This document shows positions 46,904 to 60,400 of a stretch of DNA of 64,000 nt, piece by piece. The notes beneath the pieces were generated by a model, which worked only from the letters and a program-made list of their open reading frames with translations, was not told the DNA's origin and did no database searches. The stretch is from Cryptomeria japonica (lineage: Eukaryota > Streptophyta > Pinopsida > Cupressales > Cupressaceae). Position 1 is the stretch's first letter. Each line of letters opens with the position of its first letter. The stretch lies in the NCBI RefSeq assembly GCF_030272615.1, contig NC_081406.1, positions 173,360,861 through 173,424,860 of the forward strand, in the 5' to 3' direction. Position numbers and translations under genes: made by a program.

Positions 46904-48239
46904 TGGGTAAGTTATATCTTTATGGGGATAGCATCCTATATTATATTCCAAAAGGACTAGAGTATACATAAACCCAAAGCAAAGACTTAACAAAATGGCA
47001 GTGACATCTAACATTCTAAACATCCACCCTTAGACACATCCTACTACTAGAATTTCCTACCCCAAGATATACTCCTCCACATGCAACTCTAATCTAGACC
47101 AGATCACACTACACATCAGACCATGTTTCTACAAAAATACCCAATGCCTTTGCAGAGAAACAACAACTTCCTTGCTTGGTTCGTAGAGAAAGGAGTCTTA
47201 TCTGAGAAAATCGCCTTACAAAGCTCGTTGAATTCTTGCCACCAGATACACTCTTGGAATATCTTCCACAACGCAGATGTCAAGATTATGTCCTCACCTC
47301 AAATCTGTTCTTCTCCTCTTCTTCCTTGAAGACTTGACTCCCCATCATCTTCTATCATTTGACCAAAAAATAGTGACATTGTGCTAGCAAGAGACACTGT
47401 ACCAAAAGAGATAAGTGTTTGAGGAGTGTTTGGGAGTTGTCATTGATAGCAACTAAGATCAGAAGCTTCATCCGGAATATGCAGAATCATCCTATCGGAA
47501 TTTTAAAGTCTACTTTGCTTAAGTCTAGAAGGTGGAACACAATGTTCATCGAAGTAAGAATACATTGAGTAGAACTCAATTTTGGGTGTACATTTTTATT
47601 TGCAGTCGAAGAGGTAGTCGATTGGACAATTGGAATAGCTTAGTCCACAATCCTAGCCTTCGGTATTGATTCTCATGCTAGATTGAAGATCCGACATCTG
47701 ACACTTCAGGAAGAACAAGGTTATTTGGGTGATTAGTGGTGTAGTGTGTTATGCAGAATCTTTGAAATGATTTTGTTGATTGGTTCCAAGTTTTACGTTG
47801 TTGAGCCGACATATGTGAAACGTATAATCAATTTATTTTGGTTCGCATGTGCATTAGTAATCAGATTGAGCTGACTTCTTTTTACACGTTTCATGTTTTG
47901 CAAATGTTTTTGGAGCCGACATGTTGGTGACCTAAATCAAGTGATGTGGATTTATAAGATCGATCTATCTGATCATTTTTGTGATCAATGTTGGTGTGTG
48001 AATATTGTATGAGCATTTGTGTGCAGTTTCACGTGTGCTATCTTTGGATTTATGCTTCGGTGTATAACAAAAGAACATAACAGAGCAGTGTGCCAGAACA
48101 ATGGAAGTAAGATACTTTGTACTTAACCGAAACTGCACTTTGGCATTTGTAGATGCTATTCATTAGTTTAGACATTCAAGTGATCATTTGTAAACATTTG
48201 TAGGACAATAAGTCCTTCGTGGGTTGTAGCCCTCTCTTG

Positions 48240-48520
48240 TAACCGAGCAGTGATCTCTAGGAAGTGTGCCTAAATGCATGTGCATTCCCCTTGTAATATT
48301 ATTATACTCCTATTCATAGTATTTTAATATTGTGGGTCTCAATCCCACTATGGTTTTTCCCTTTCTGGGTTTCCACGTAAAATTTTGGTGTTATGGTTTT
48401 GTGCTTGTTTGTATTGAGTTTATGCACTTACTTTTATTCATTTACATCAAGTGGTTTAAGACTCAATTCAAGAAAGTTAAAAATTGCAGAACACTGCTTC
48501 ATCCCCCCTCTCGGTTTTCA
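48240..48520 (+). mobile_element. Copia LTR remnant
   Basis: Contains GTGGGTCTCAATCCCAC, TGGTTTTTCCC, GGGTTTCCACGTAAA and a downstream CATCCCCCCTCTCGG, in the order seen near the end of many plant copia LTRs. No internal coding region is seen on either side, so a solo or truncated LTR is likely. Ends are uncertain. Confidence 0.5.
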
Positions 48521-49239
48521 TTGATTCCAAAACAGATATCTTTCCAGGTTGCCCATCCCGATTTCATAGATTTGGTTTGCCACTTTTGGCAACGAATTCA
48601 TTTCCAACTTGATAACCAATTTTTATAGATCAGTTGCTTGGACAATCACATGGAAAAAGATACTAAAAATTCTCCATTTATGGTAGTGACCGTCTCCCAA
48701 ACATGAGTCCATAATCATTTCCAACGTCTTAAGTGTTTTCTCATCATCTATCATAAATAGCCTTCTAAACTGCTCCTCACAGGTCTCCTCTTCACACCTA
48801 CATCCAAACGCTTCAAAGGTCATCCCGTCCACCACCAAATTCTCTCTGTTGAGAAGAACATTGAGTCAAAGAGCTCCTTATAACAATATCTCCCATACTT
48901 TCCCTACCTAGATATTTATCGAACTCCAATACATCAAATCTGCAAAGGGTGTTGAAATATTCTTACCAGTGTCCTACTATGATACATTGGTCACTACATC
49001 AATCATACAAGCAAACATGCTTTGTCAACCTGGAGATTATCCTACAATGAATAGTTTTAGAAAGGCATGTTCTCATCCAATCCCTTGTCTAGGGGGAAAC
49101 AAACTGTCATCTCCCTCTTTATCCACAATCCCTTGAAGTTGCATCCATATATTATCACTTCCAATAATAACTTCTTCCAAATTCTTTTCTACCTGGGCAT
49201 GTGCAGGATCATGGTGTGCCAAAACAAGCCCGTAAGTGG
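48521..49239. other. No gene seen
   Basis: Mixed sequence after the LTR remnant without recognised features. Confidence 0.4.
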
Positions 49240-49430
49240 CAATAAAATTTCAAGAAATTAGAGTTATGCAACTTGACATGAAATTTTGAATAAGTTGTGA
49301 ACATTATTTTTAAAATATATAAGAAGAGAATCTATAGAAAATTGAATGTAGTTTCTAAGCTACTAGTTGTTTTTTGAAAAAAAAAACTTATTTGATGAAA
49401 ATTTCAAATTTCAATGCAATGGTACTAAAA
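49240..49430 (+). repeat. Dispersed repeat, copy 2
   Basis: Diverged match to 3640-3860, same orientation. Confidence 0.6.
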
Positions 49431-50224
49431 TTTCAAGAAAAAGATAAGAAGTAGACGTATGTCTGACCACCCTAATCACAATCAAATAATAATTTTTTTT
49501 TTATATATTTATAATATAAGTAATAGACTCATGTCCGGATGTGACACATATTTTTTTATAATTTTTTATAAAGTAAATAATTATTTATGAATTTTTTACT
49601 ACAACTTTTCAAAAACTCCTACATCTGACCACCTTAACTTGGTCAAAACCTTATTAAATTTAATTTTTTTTAATTTTTCCCTATAGTAGACAAAGGATAG
49701 GATGTGATGCATGTCTCGGATTCAAAAAATGTTATACCGTTTGAAAGTTATGAGTGTTCTTCAATCAGTCTATCAATCAGGACTTTTGTCAGAATTCAAT
49801 TAGAAAATAAATAATTATTATTTATTAAAGTCAAATAATACAATCCTTATATTGTTGGAAAGTTGAGAACGTTCTAAAAAAACCCTTTTCGTTTTATCAA
49901 TTTTGGCTATAAAAAAGTCGTCAGCCACTAGTGTAAAGTCTGGAAAATCAAGGAATGTTGAAAAACACGTTTTTTTAGTTGACTTTCCAGGCTTGTCACT
50001 TCCAAGCCAAATCCCAAAGCATTCCTGAGCCAAAATTTCAAATTTCAAATTTGTACAACAAAAATCGAATATTCGGTACAATCGAATATCTGATTGTATT
50101 GGATATCCGATTTTAATAAGTAAAATCACTAACTAAATATGCACAAATTAATCTATGATTTATTAAATATATTAATATATAATATTTTAATATATTAATT
50201 TATAAATAAATTAGTATATGATAT
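49431..50224. other. AT-rich, no gene seen
   Basis: Includes a short inverted pair near 50070 (CGAATATTCGG, then GATATCCGA). Nothing coding is supported. Confidence 0.4.
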
Positions 50225-50358
50225 TAGGGAGATGGAGAGAGAGAGGGGGGGGGAGGCAGAGAGGGGGAAAGAGAACTTAGGGGAGAGAGAGAGGGGGGGA
50301 TATAGAGAGAGAGAGAGAGATAGAGAGAGATGGGGATGGGGAAAGGAGAGAGAGATTA
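50225..50358. repeat. GA-rich low-complexity tract
   Basis: GGGAGA, GAGAGA and G-rich runs directly before minisatellite block 2. Block 1 also follows a purine-rich tract (19206-19400). Confidence 0.9.
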
Positions 50359-50359
50359 T

Positions 50360-51724
50360 GGATCCTATGGTGTCCTAAGGGGTCATATTGTGTCCTACAA
50401 CCCCTTAGGACACCATATAACCCCTTAAGACACCAAATTGTGTCCTTATGGGTCATATTGTATCTTTAAGGGTCATATTGTGTCATATGACCCCTTTAAG
50501 ACACCATATGACCCCTTAGGACACAATATGACCCTTTACGACTCTATACGGTGTCGTTATGGGTCATATGACCCCTTATGACACCATATGGTGTCGTGAG
50601 GGGTCATATGGTGTCCTAAGGGGTCATGGAACACCATATGACCACTAAGGACAACATATGACCCCCTATGACACCATATTGGGTCGTTATGGATCCTATG
50701 GTGTCCTAAGAGGTCATATTGTGTCCTACGACCCCTTAGGACACCATATGACCCCTTAAGATACTAAATTGTGTCGTTATGGGTCATATTGTATCCTAAG
50801 GGGTCATATAGTGTCTTAATATGACCCCTTAGGACACAATAAGACCATTTACAACTCTATTTGATGTCGTTATGGGTCATATGACCCCTTATGACACCAT
50901 ATGGTGTCGTCAGGGGTCATATGGTGTCCTAAGGGGTCATGGGACACCATATGACCCCTAAGGACAATATATGACCCTTTATGACACCATATGTTGTCAT
51001 TTTAGTGTCGTTAGGGGTCCTATGGTGTCCTAAGGGGTCATGAGACACCATATGACCCCTAAGAACAACATACGCCCCTTATGACACCATATTGGGTGGT
51101 TATGGGTCCTCTGGTTTCCTAAGGGGTCCTATTGTGTCCTATGACCCCTTAAGACACCATATGACCCTTTAAGACACCAAATTGTGTCGTTATGGGTAAT
51201 ATTGTATCCTAAGGGGTCATGGGACATCATCTAACTGATAAGAACAACATATGACCCCTTATGAAACCATATTGGGTCGTTATGAGTCCTATGGTGTCCT
51301 AAGGGGTCATATTGTGTCCTACGACCCCTTAGGACACCATATGACCCCTTAAGACACCAAATTGTGTCATTATGAGTCATATTGTGTCCTAAGGCATCAT
51401 ATGGTGTCATACAACCCCTTTAAGACATCATATGATCCCTTAGGACACAATATGACCCTTTACGACTCTATACAGTGTCGTTATGGGTCATATGACATCT
51501 TATGACACCATATGGTATCGTTAGGGGTCATATGGTATCCCAAGAGGTCATGGGACACCATATAACCCCTAAGGATAATATATGACCCCTTATGACACCA
51601 TATTGGGTCGTTATGGGTCCTATGGTGTCCTAAGGGATCATATTGTGTCCTACGACCCTTTAGGACACCATATGACCCCTTAAGACACCAAATTGTGTCT
51701 CTATGGGTAATATTGTGTCCTACA
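50360..51724. repeat. Minisatellite of inverted 20-nt units, block 2
   Basis: Same base unit as block 1 (GGTGTCCTAAGGGGTCATAT and its complement) but with a different higher-order pattern, marked by ATTGGGTCGTTATGG at about 50677, 51091, 51267 and 51601. Minus-strand open frames in it are repeat artefacts. Confidence 0.95.
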
Positions 51725-52190
51725 AAGAGTTTTTTACTGGCGAATCTTTGCCAATTGGTGAATTCCGTGAGAATAGTCGAGGGCAAAATCATGGTCAAAT
51801 CACCTGAAATTTTGGGGTTAACGGTGCACTGTAGAATCTAGCTTCGCCATTGACCACACACCGTTGACGTGCATGCCCGTAATATTCACCTGGAATCACT
51901 CGAACATGGGTATTAGATCACCTTCGTTATTCGCCAGCAATAGTAAAATGACCATGTACCCAGGACCTAATTCGCCAATGGTAAATTACATGTTAATTGC
52001 ATGTGTTGGCCAAATTTGCCAATATCAAATAAAACATTATAAGCATTTGAGGACTCATTTCGCCCCGCTTAAATTAAATGTTCATTGCACGCCCGCACAA
52101 TTCACCAAAAATGCAATTAAATTAAATGTTTATTGGCAATTGCAATGCCTGGGCCCCGCGCAATTTGCCAAAAATGCAATCATGGATTGC
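51725..52190. other. 5' flank of hAT gene with GCCAA/TTGGC words
   Basis: Contains TGGCGAAT, GCCAATTGGTGAATTC and two TTGCCAAAAATGCAAT-like repeats. Probably upstream regulatory or terminal sequence of the hAT element. No clear terminal inverted repeat was found. Confidence 0.4.
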
Positions 52191-52198
52191 TATAAATA
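52191..52198 (+). promoter_or_regulatory. TATA box of hAT gene
   Basis: TATAAATA preceded by GC-rich sequence, about 290 nt before the presumed ATG. An AAAG/GTGAGT donor at 52407 and a TTCATAG acceptor near 52461 suggest a short 5' untranslated intron. Confidence 0.55.
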
Positions 52199-52481
52199 CA
52201 CTATTTCTTACACTCTTTCTTACAATTTGTTCATGTTTGATTAGTAAATTGGGAGCTCTCGGAGTCTCGAGTCTCGATTCGCATTCCACAAATTGAGTTG
52301 GAAAGTCAAAGTTCATTGTATGGTGGAGGGCCAGAGTTACAATCCAACAACACAGGCCCAGGCATTCATTCCTAATTCCTAATTCAAAGAATTGAGAAGG
52401 CATAAAGGTGAGTAATCATTTCTTCATACTTGATAGTATTAGTTTTAACTTTTAATTCATAGTGAGAGGTCAAGACTCAAG

Positions 52482-55265
52482 ATGTCATAGTCAAACATGG
52501 GTGAGACTCCTTAGGGTGGTGAAGGGATTGGGATGTCAGACAAGGGTAAGACTCCTTAGGGCATTGAAACTGAAGGGATTGGGAGGCCATCAAAATGCCC
52601 AAAACTTAAACTTAAAGATAGTACCATAAAGTCTTTTTTTGGAATTGGCAAAGTTTCTGGTCCATCAACCTCTACAGTTGCAGAACCCATTCACAGTAGC
52701 TCACCACCACCAGTGCCACAAGGTGGGATTGTCATTGAGTTAAATGCATCAAATGAGGATGACAATACTAACACGATAGAAGATTTTCTAAGGGATACAC
52801 ACAATGAGATACCATTGGCGAATGCAAATGCTAGTACTGAAGATGATGTTGGTAGGAAGAAAAGAAAAAGGAAAGTAAAACTGGGGCGAGAGTGGGAGAT
52901 GACAAGGAGTTTTAAGATTGATTCGGTAGCAAAGTACCCATTCATTGAACCGGTCCCAAACAATGATGAACAACCAACAGAATGGAGGTGTAAGATTTGT
53001 AGCTGGAAAAGTAAAAGAGAGAAGAAGATGCAGCTAAAGCTTGACACCATAAAAAAGCATATTGGTAAGGTTTATGAAAAATAGATCATAGGCGGAAAGG
53101 AAACATGAGTAGTAAGATGGAAATCAAAGGAAGAATGTCTTCATGTTAAGTATGTCGTGGAATATGAAGAGCATAACCACAAAACAACACTGATTCGTAA
53201 TAGTGGATTTGGAAATACAATCAAGGCTGGGCTTGAACATGCAACAAAAGATGCAAACCTTGCAAAGACTATTCAGATGAGTGTTGTTTTTCATATTATG
53301 TCGAGAGGGCGTCCTATGAAAGATTTCCCAGAATTTAGTAATATATTATCTTTTTTGAATGTTCCTCACTATCCTATGTCACGTTGGTCAATAAATGTTG
53401 GATGGGAAATGGCAAACTGTCTCGCTGAGGTGGAAAAGGAAAATTTACAAGAGAGTGTAAAAGAGTCAAATTTCATTTCATTATCCATAGATGAAGTTAC
53501 TGCGGTAGATAACACTGCTTGGGTTTGTATGCATGTGTATACCGTAAAAAAACACGTCCGCCGAGCTCATCTACTCTATGTTCGTAAAATGAGGGGCAAT
53601 TCAATAGCAGAAAATTTATATTTGGAAGTTAAGAAAGCTTTGAATGAAATTGTTGGTATGGATGACTTGACAATTGCCAAGAAGTTGGTGTGTGTTGGAG
53701 CTGATGGAGCTGCAGTAATGCAAGGTCAAAGGACCGGCCTTTGCGCAAGATTACAAACTAGTATTGCACCATACATGGTTGGCATTCACTGCATGGCCCA
53801 TCGAATGAATTTAGCATATAGAATTGTAAGCAATTTCCCTACAGTGTTAAAAGTTGAAGATCTGGTCCACGAGCTCCACTCATACTTCTGCCAAAGTCCT
53901 AAATGTTTTGCAGAATTTCAAATTTTTGCTGAGGGAGTAACAGGAGGAAACAAGCTTCTCAGGGATGTTGAGACCAGATGGATCTCCTTGCATGGACCAA
54001 CGGAATGAGTTCTAATAGAATATCAATCCTTGATCGGACTAATGTATGAGCAATGCCTCACAGTAGACAAAGCTCCTGATCTCTTACATAAGTTAAGTGA
54101 TATAGAGACTCTGTTAACTTTAGCTAGTCTTCTCCCCATGCTGGATTCAATGAACAAACTTGTTAAGAAAGCCCAAGACAAAACTATGTATATCAATGAG
54201 TATAGCACTCTATGTAAAATGACATGCTTGAGCTTGGATGGTCTATATTCAGATCTAACAGGGCGAAGCCCAAATTTTTTTAGGTGGCAGATAATTACAG
54301 ATTTGAATCATGCTGAAATTTTTTTACATTTCAATACAAAAAATGAGTTATGTGTCTTTGTAAAAGGATTTTAGATACCAATGCACCAATCTAAGATGGG
54401 AAAGTGAGGCAGAGCACTACCAGTTAAAAAGGAAGATTTTGACAGAATTGTTAAATCTGTTAGTGATAATTTGAAGTCTATTGCATATGAACTTTCAACT
54501 GAGATTCGAGAAAGATTCCCTCGAGAAGAAATACTTGAAGCCATGGGTTGTGTGTATCCTTAATTTTGGCATTCAATTGGAGATAATCCAAATGACGCAA
54601 AGATGTATCATAAAAAACTAGAGGAATTGATATTGACATTTTCAAAAGATGCATATTGCAATGGACAGCCAATAGAAGGAATTTTAAATTCAAATCATCT
54701 TAGAAAATAATGTAAATAGTTTGCATTGGTTATGAAATAGCAGTTGGTTAACTTGGAGAATCCATTTGAACCTGGATCAATCACAAGGCTTTGGAAAAGG
54801 ATAGATCAAAGTGAAGCATTGCGTATTGCAATAACAGAATATTTGAAACTTGCTGATTTATGTCAAACAATGATATTGGGGTCGGTGGAAGATGAGAGAG
54901 TTTTCAGTGCATTAGGGCTTTTGAAATCAAAGATCAGAAAGAAATTAGACAAGAATCTGGAAACTTTCTTGAGGTTGTTTGTAACCCAGTATAATGTTAG
55001 AGATTTTCCATATGATAGGGCACTGGCAATCTAGAATTCCATGCGTGATAGACGAGGGGTGTGCAACACTTTAAAAGTTGGTGGTGCTACTGCTAAGACA
55101 AATGAATATGATGGATCGCAGACTCAGAGTCAGCATGAAGACGAAGATATTTTTGAATACTTGACTCAGAATGAAGATGAACTTGTTAGTACCAGTTAGT
55201 TTCCGGATCTTGAGTCCATTTAGGATATAGAAGCTTCAGACAGTCGGACTGAATCACTGAAGTGA
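52482..55265 (+). pseudogene. hAT transposase, ZNF862-like, many stops and no frameshift
   Basis: One frame of 928 codons from ATG 52482 to TGA 55263. Residues about 168-197 are a BED-like finger (WRCKICSWK, later DTIKKHIGK). Catalytic-core motifs follow: LSIDEV (near 335), VGADGAAVMQG (405), GIHCMAHRMNLA (433) and ETRWISL (497). The C-terminal hAT dimerisation motif DERVFSALGLLKSKIR is near 800. This order is that of ZNF862-like hAT transposases. Fifteen in-frame stops are present: TAG at 52488, 52512, 52557, 53082, 54372, 54717, 54738, 55032, 55197 and 55221; TGA at 53106, 54006 and 54405; TAA at 54561 and 54708. No frameshift occurs over 2.8 kb. A short in-frame duplication (GETP.G and GKTP.G) lies near the start. 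Not functional as read. Confidence 0.88.
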
Positions 55266-55740
55266 ATTAGCAGTCAGTTTATAGGTATTTATAATTATAC
55301 TACAATTCTTGAGTCATATTACAATTTCAATTTGCAAAATTGCAATACTATAGTTGTCATTGATGATTTTTGTTATTGTATTCCTTGAATTTGTCAATCA
55401 GAAGTAGAACGGATACTTATTTCATATTTTTAATTGTTAATTTGAATTATTACTAAACAATTGAATTATTAGTAAATTGGTATTTGGTTCCACATTATGT
55501 AACATGTCAAATATGAAATGCAACAAATTTGTGTCACAAGATCCATAAAATTATTCATATTGCATAACTATTACTGCTAGAACCTTTGTAACTTTGTTAC
55601 CTTTCTACTGTTCTACATTAAATGCTTAAAATGATGTTCATGGCGATTATAGTTTTGTGTTTGTTTTTTGTCTTAGTTGGCTAGTAAACTGAAGTTGTCG
55701 TGCGTTGAAAATCTAAGTTGTCCTCTATTTATTTGTCCAT
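55266..55740. other. 3' flank of hAT gene
   Basis: AT-rich, probably 3' untranslated and element end. No terminal inverted repeat was identified. Confidence 0.4.
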
Positions 55741-57310
55741 ATCAACATCAAGTGTGGTCAAACGGTTGGTCAGACATGTTTAATGGTTATCGCTAGCTCG
55801 CAGGTCCTTTATCATCAAGTCAGTTTAAGTCGCGAGCTTGCGACTACTAGGAGATTTTAGTTGTCGCTAGCTCGCAAGATCTTTTGTACTTGAGCATTTT
55901 ATGTTGCAAGGTTGCGATTGGGTGTGATTTTATGTTGTCGCACAGTCGCGAGGTGTTTGTGGTTAAGTCATTTTAATTTGCGATCATGCAATGTAGTTGG
56001 TATCACAGCTTAGTTGGTTTTGCCGCTTGCTCGCAGGTTTTGAAGTTGTTTAGCATTTTAAGTTGCGATCTGGCGACAGGTAAGTTTTGGTCTTATTTTG
56101 TGGTCATCGCATGCTCACGGGTTTGTATGTCTTAAGTCAAAAAGTGTTGCAAGCATGCAATGGCGGTTAAGTGCCTTGTTATCATGGGATCGCAAGGGTT
56201 TAAGTCAACTTAAGTTTCGAGTTGTGAGCTTGCAATGAAATAAGTTATTTTGTTAGATCAACGACTGTCGCTCACTCGCAAGATTCTATGAGGATTCGTA
56301 AAAGGGGTTGCGAGCTTGCGATTAAGCGGATTTGGTAGCATTGTCGCTAACTCGTTGATTCCTTTCTTGATTGTTATAAACGGTTGAGAGTGTGTGATTA
56401 AAGATGGGGATTGACACATGGACATGTTTGTTGGGTTCTGTAAAAGTTTTGACACGATCGAGCCAAGATTTTGACATTTGTACAATTGCATTAATGCATT
56501 CTATTAGTTTAATTGAATTAATTCCACACTAGCTAGTTCATGCAAGTGTGGTAGTTAATGAGACTTAGTCACTTGAGAGAAATGATGGTGCCCAAATACC
56601 ATTTTATGTTGTGAGGTTACGACTGGGTGTGATTTTATGTTATCGCAATGTCGCGAGGTGTTCGCAGTTAAGTCATTTTAATTTGCGATCATGTGATGCG
56701 GTTAAGTCACTTGCTCGCAGGTTTCGAAGTTGTTTAGCATTTTAAGTTGCGATCTGGTGACAGGTAAGTTTTGGTCTGATTTTGTGGTCATCACATTCTC
56801 GCGGGTTTGTAAGTCTTAAGTCAAAAAGTGTTGCGAGCATGTGAAGGCGGTTAAGTGTCTTGTTGTCACGGGATCGCAAGTGTTTAAGTCAAGTTAAGTT
56901 TCTAGTTGCGAGCTTGCGATGAAATAAGTTGTTTTGTTAGATCAATGGCTGTCGCTCACTCGTGAGATTATTTGAGGATTCGTAAAAGGGGTTGTGAGAT
57001 TGCGATTAAGAGGATTTGGTAACATTGTCGCTAACTCGCTAACAGGTGGACTTGTTTATCGAGTTCTGTAAAAGTTTTGAATGCCAATCACCAATCAAAT
57101 AGAAGGGAATGAATTCAAATTGCACTCGAGTACTTCAGTTTGAAGTTTGAATTAATGTCATTATGCCACAATAGCTACTAGCTAGTTCATGCAAGTGTGG
57201 CAATTAATGAGACTTGAGACTTGAGAGAAGTGATGGCACCCAAAATTCAAATCGTAAATACCATAAATTGCATGATCAAGTTGAGGTTTTGTATAATTGC
57301 ATTAATGCAT
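55741..57310. repeat. GCGAG-rich duplicated block
   Basis: Two diverged direct copies, roughly 55890-56600 and 56600-57310. Shared words include GGGTGTGATTTTATGTT (near 55918 and 56628), TTAATTTGCGATCATG, GTTCTGTAAAAGTTTTGA (56435 and 57063) and CTAGCTAGTTCATGCAAGTG. The sequence is full of short GCGAGCTTGCGA and TCGCTCACTCGC palindromes, with many CG to TG variants. It forms the 5' side of the unknown frame at 57424. Confidence 0.85.
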
Positions 57311-57423
57311 TCTATCTTCGAGGTAATCTAGTGAATTGAGCTCTACAACAACGTTGGAGAATTCAGAGTCTTGGGTGTGAGAAAATTTCAGAAAATTGGT
57401 TAAGTTTTTCTCCTGCAGCTAAA

Positions 57424-60400
57424 ATGAGCTAGGTGATGAGTGGTGCTGGAGGTTCCATGCACAAGCCCAAGCCCAAGCCCAAGCCCAAGGCCACAACAAG
57501 TGGAGCAGGTGGACCTGGAGGTTCCAAGGCCAGTGCCAATGCCACTGAGGAAACAATGGTTAAGAAATACAAAGATGAATTTGTAGATTTGATGCCAGGG
57601 ACTTCCGTTGCTTTGAATACAAATCATTTGGCATGGAGAGATTTATGGAGCCAATGCAGGAACCCTACCACACTTAATATGACTGGTTCTGCTCTGTTTC
57701 ATTATTTCTGGAAAAATAGGGTTAAGGGTGTCCTGATGTCAAACCTTTGGGATTTAAATATGGCAAAGTTAATTGTGCTAGATGTGTATGTTGAAGTGGA
57801 TTTGATCAAAGAGTTGGGCAAATGCTATTGCCCAGTATCTAGGGTAATCAGAAGAAAGAACCAGTCTACCCTAGTTTCAATTAACAAAGCTAGCTTTGTT
57901 GAAGCTTTCCAGATTACTGGTGTTGCATGTACAGATATAGATTGGGAGCAGATTGCAAAGGATTATGAAAAATAAAAAGGTGTTATCAAGAAGCATGCAA
58001 TGCCCAGATACATGCCTAGGGTGAATAAGAAGCCGTTTATAATTCCAGAGAGTATCGAACCACCATTTGACATCACACCTTTCCACCATTATATGCATTG
58101 TACAATCTATGGATTATGCAGAGTGTTGGGTTTTGATGGAGATTCAACAGTGTCAACTGAATTACTGATGATGGCTATGGACATTCAACACCCAGATGTT
58201 AATAAAGATTATGATTATGTGGACTATGTGGTTGAACACATTCATAATGCTCTAGTTGAAATTCAGAGTGGTGCACCCAGCCCTACATTCAAGCATTATT
58301 CAATGCTGATGCATTTAATCTTGTTCTATAATGTTGAGTTCGTGGATAAAGAATTGGAGCTTTTCAAAGAAGAATTCGATGTCCTAGTGCCAATACAAAG
58401 ATGGACCCAGGTTTGGGACAGTAGTTCTCCCCATTCTTCTTTCCTTTTCTTTGAAAATTGGATTGTTTTGCCAATTATGGAAATGCTAGGAATAAATAGG
58501 GAACGATTGTCAATTAATGTTAGGAGAGTTTTGAGATCTTACCAGTATGTTCCAAACTAGCCTATTTCACATAACTAGGGGGAATTTTATTTTTTTGATA
58601 ACTTTACTATGATGAGAGTCTATGGGTGTCCTCAGCCTCCCCATATTTTACCAAAATTTGTTCCAATTAGGATTTCTTTTATGGAGTTTATCTGGCAATT
58701 GACCCTAGTTGAAAAAGAATACCTTGATAAACACAGGAAGGGTTCTTTTCTTCCTAGGCTTTGGGTTGTGTCTGATTTTACCATTGGTAGGAGTTCCTTT
58801 GATGAAGAAACAATTTCCTTAAACAGTATAGGTTGGTTAATGTCGTGTCTAGATTCTGTGATCCGAAACAATTTATTAAAGTTGCAATGCCAAAAATGAC
58901 ACCTTGGGCCACAATAAAGGACCATGAACCATTGGATGATGAAGACGTGGTTAGAAATTTGCTGAGAAAAGATGAAGTACAAGAAAGGAGAAGAAAATGG
59001 AAAAATTTGATGAGAGTTGAAGCAGAATTGTTGGCTGCTAACCCTAGTTTCTCAGGTTTTTGCCCTGATAGCCCGTACCTAGAGAGGATTAACAAAATGC
59101 TAAGTTTATATGAAACTCTGATGGAACAAATACCTCAAATTCCAAAAGTGACTGCTCAGTAGCAAGACCCCCAAGATGGACATTCTTCACATGGAAAGAG
59201 GCCACTTAGTGTGTCTGCTGATGATGTAGAGAGTGGGGATGAAGTTCAATCTAACCGAGTGCCAGCTGCAAAGAAACAAAAAACCACTGAGGTCGGTACA
59301 ATTGTGAGGAGAGACCCTGCTAGAGCAATTGTTACAGAACAAGGACACTACTTTCAACAAATAAGGACACATCTTAGAGAAGCAGGGAAGAATGAAGAAT
59401 AGGGAGAAACAAACGAAGCCCTTGCTTAAGGCTTTGATGAGTGTGTGATGTTGTCAAATGAGTTCATGAAAGATGGTGACTTTATTAAGTCAAATGAATT
59501 TAAAAGTTTTTTGACAAGGTTGAAACAAAATAAATTAAAACAAAATCTGATCATAGAGGAAGCAAATGAAGAAAAGAAAGAGGAGATCATCAAGGCACTA
59601 CAGGAATATGATCTTGACGGGGAGGAAATATTTGTGGAACAAGCAAGACAATTGATAAAGAGTACTGGTATGATTATGATGCCTGACTGGGATATCCAGT
59701 CTATTTTTATTATTGATTAGATTAGGAAGAAAGAGGACCCAATGTTTAGAACTGAATTTGAAATTGGAGATGTAATAAGAGGATCAGGATTTAATCCTAA
59801 GTCAAAGACACTTGTTGCTTGGTCTTTGGCCCCTTCCACTCAAAAGCCCCACCTTCTAAATATCCAAGTAGAAAAGAAAGCTGATAGAATGATTTGGAAC
59901 TTGCAGAACACAACTGACATGGAGATTGCCTTATTTTTTACTCAAGTTTCTTTCATGAATTTATCAAAAACAAAGGATTTGTCAAGAAGATACACAGAAA
60001 CATATACCCAATTAATTGCATTGTCTAAAAAATATGAAGAGACACTGATGAAGAAGGGCACTCTAGAGGAAGAGTTAGTGGAGTTGAAAGAAAAAATTGC
60101 AAATGAGCCCCCTCCAATACAGATTACAGAACAAGTACAAGAAATACTAGCTGATGTGACAGCAAAAATGGAGGAATACGTAGGGAAAATTGAAAAGCTT
60201 GAAAAGGAACAAAATGTCAAGGCTATCTCTATTGTGTCAGGAATTCTGAAACACAAGATTAGTGTATTGAAAGACAAATTGATGGTTGTGCATGATATGC
60301 ACATTTCTTTGAAAGAGGCAAGCAAAACATCCTCTGAGGCTGTCGCTTTTCTTGGACCTTTGTTCAATGTTTGGTCATGAAGAAGAAGATTAATGGATAA

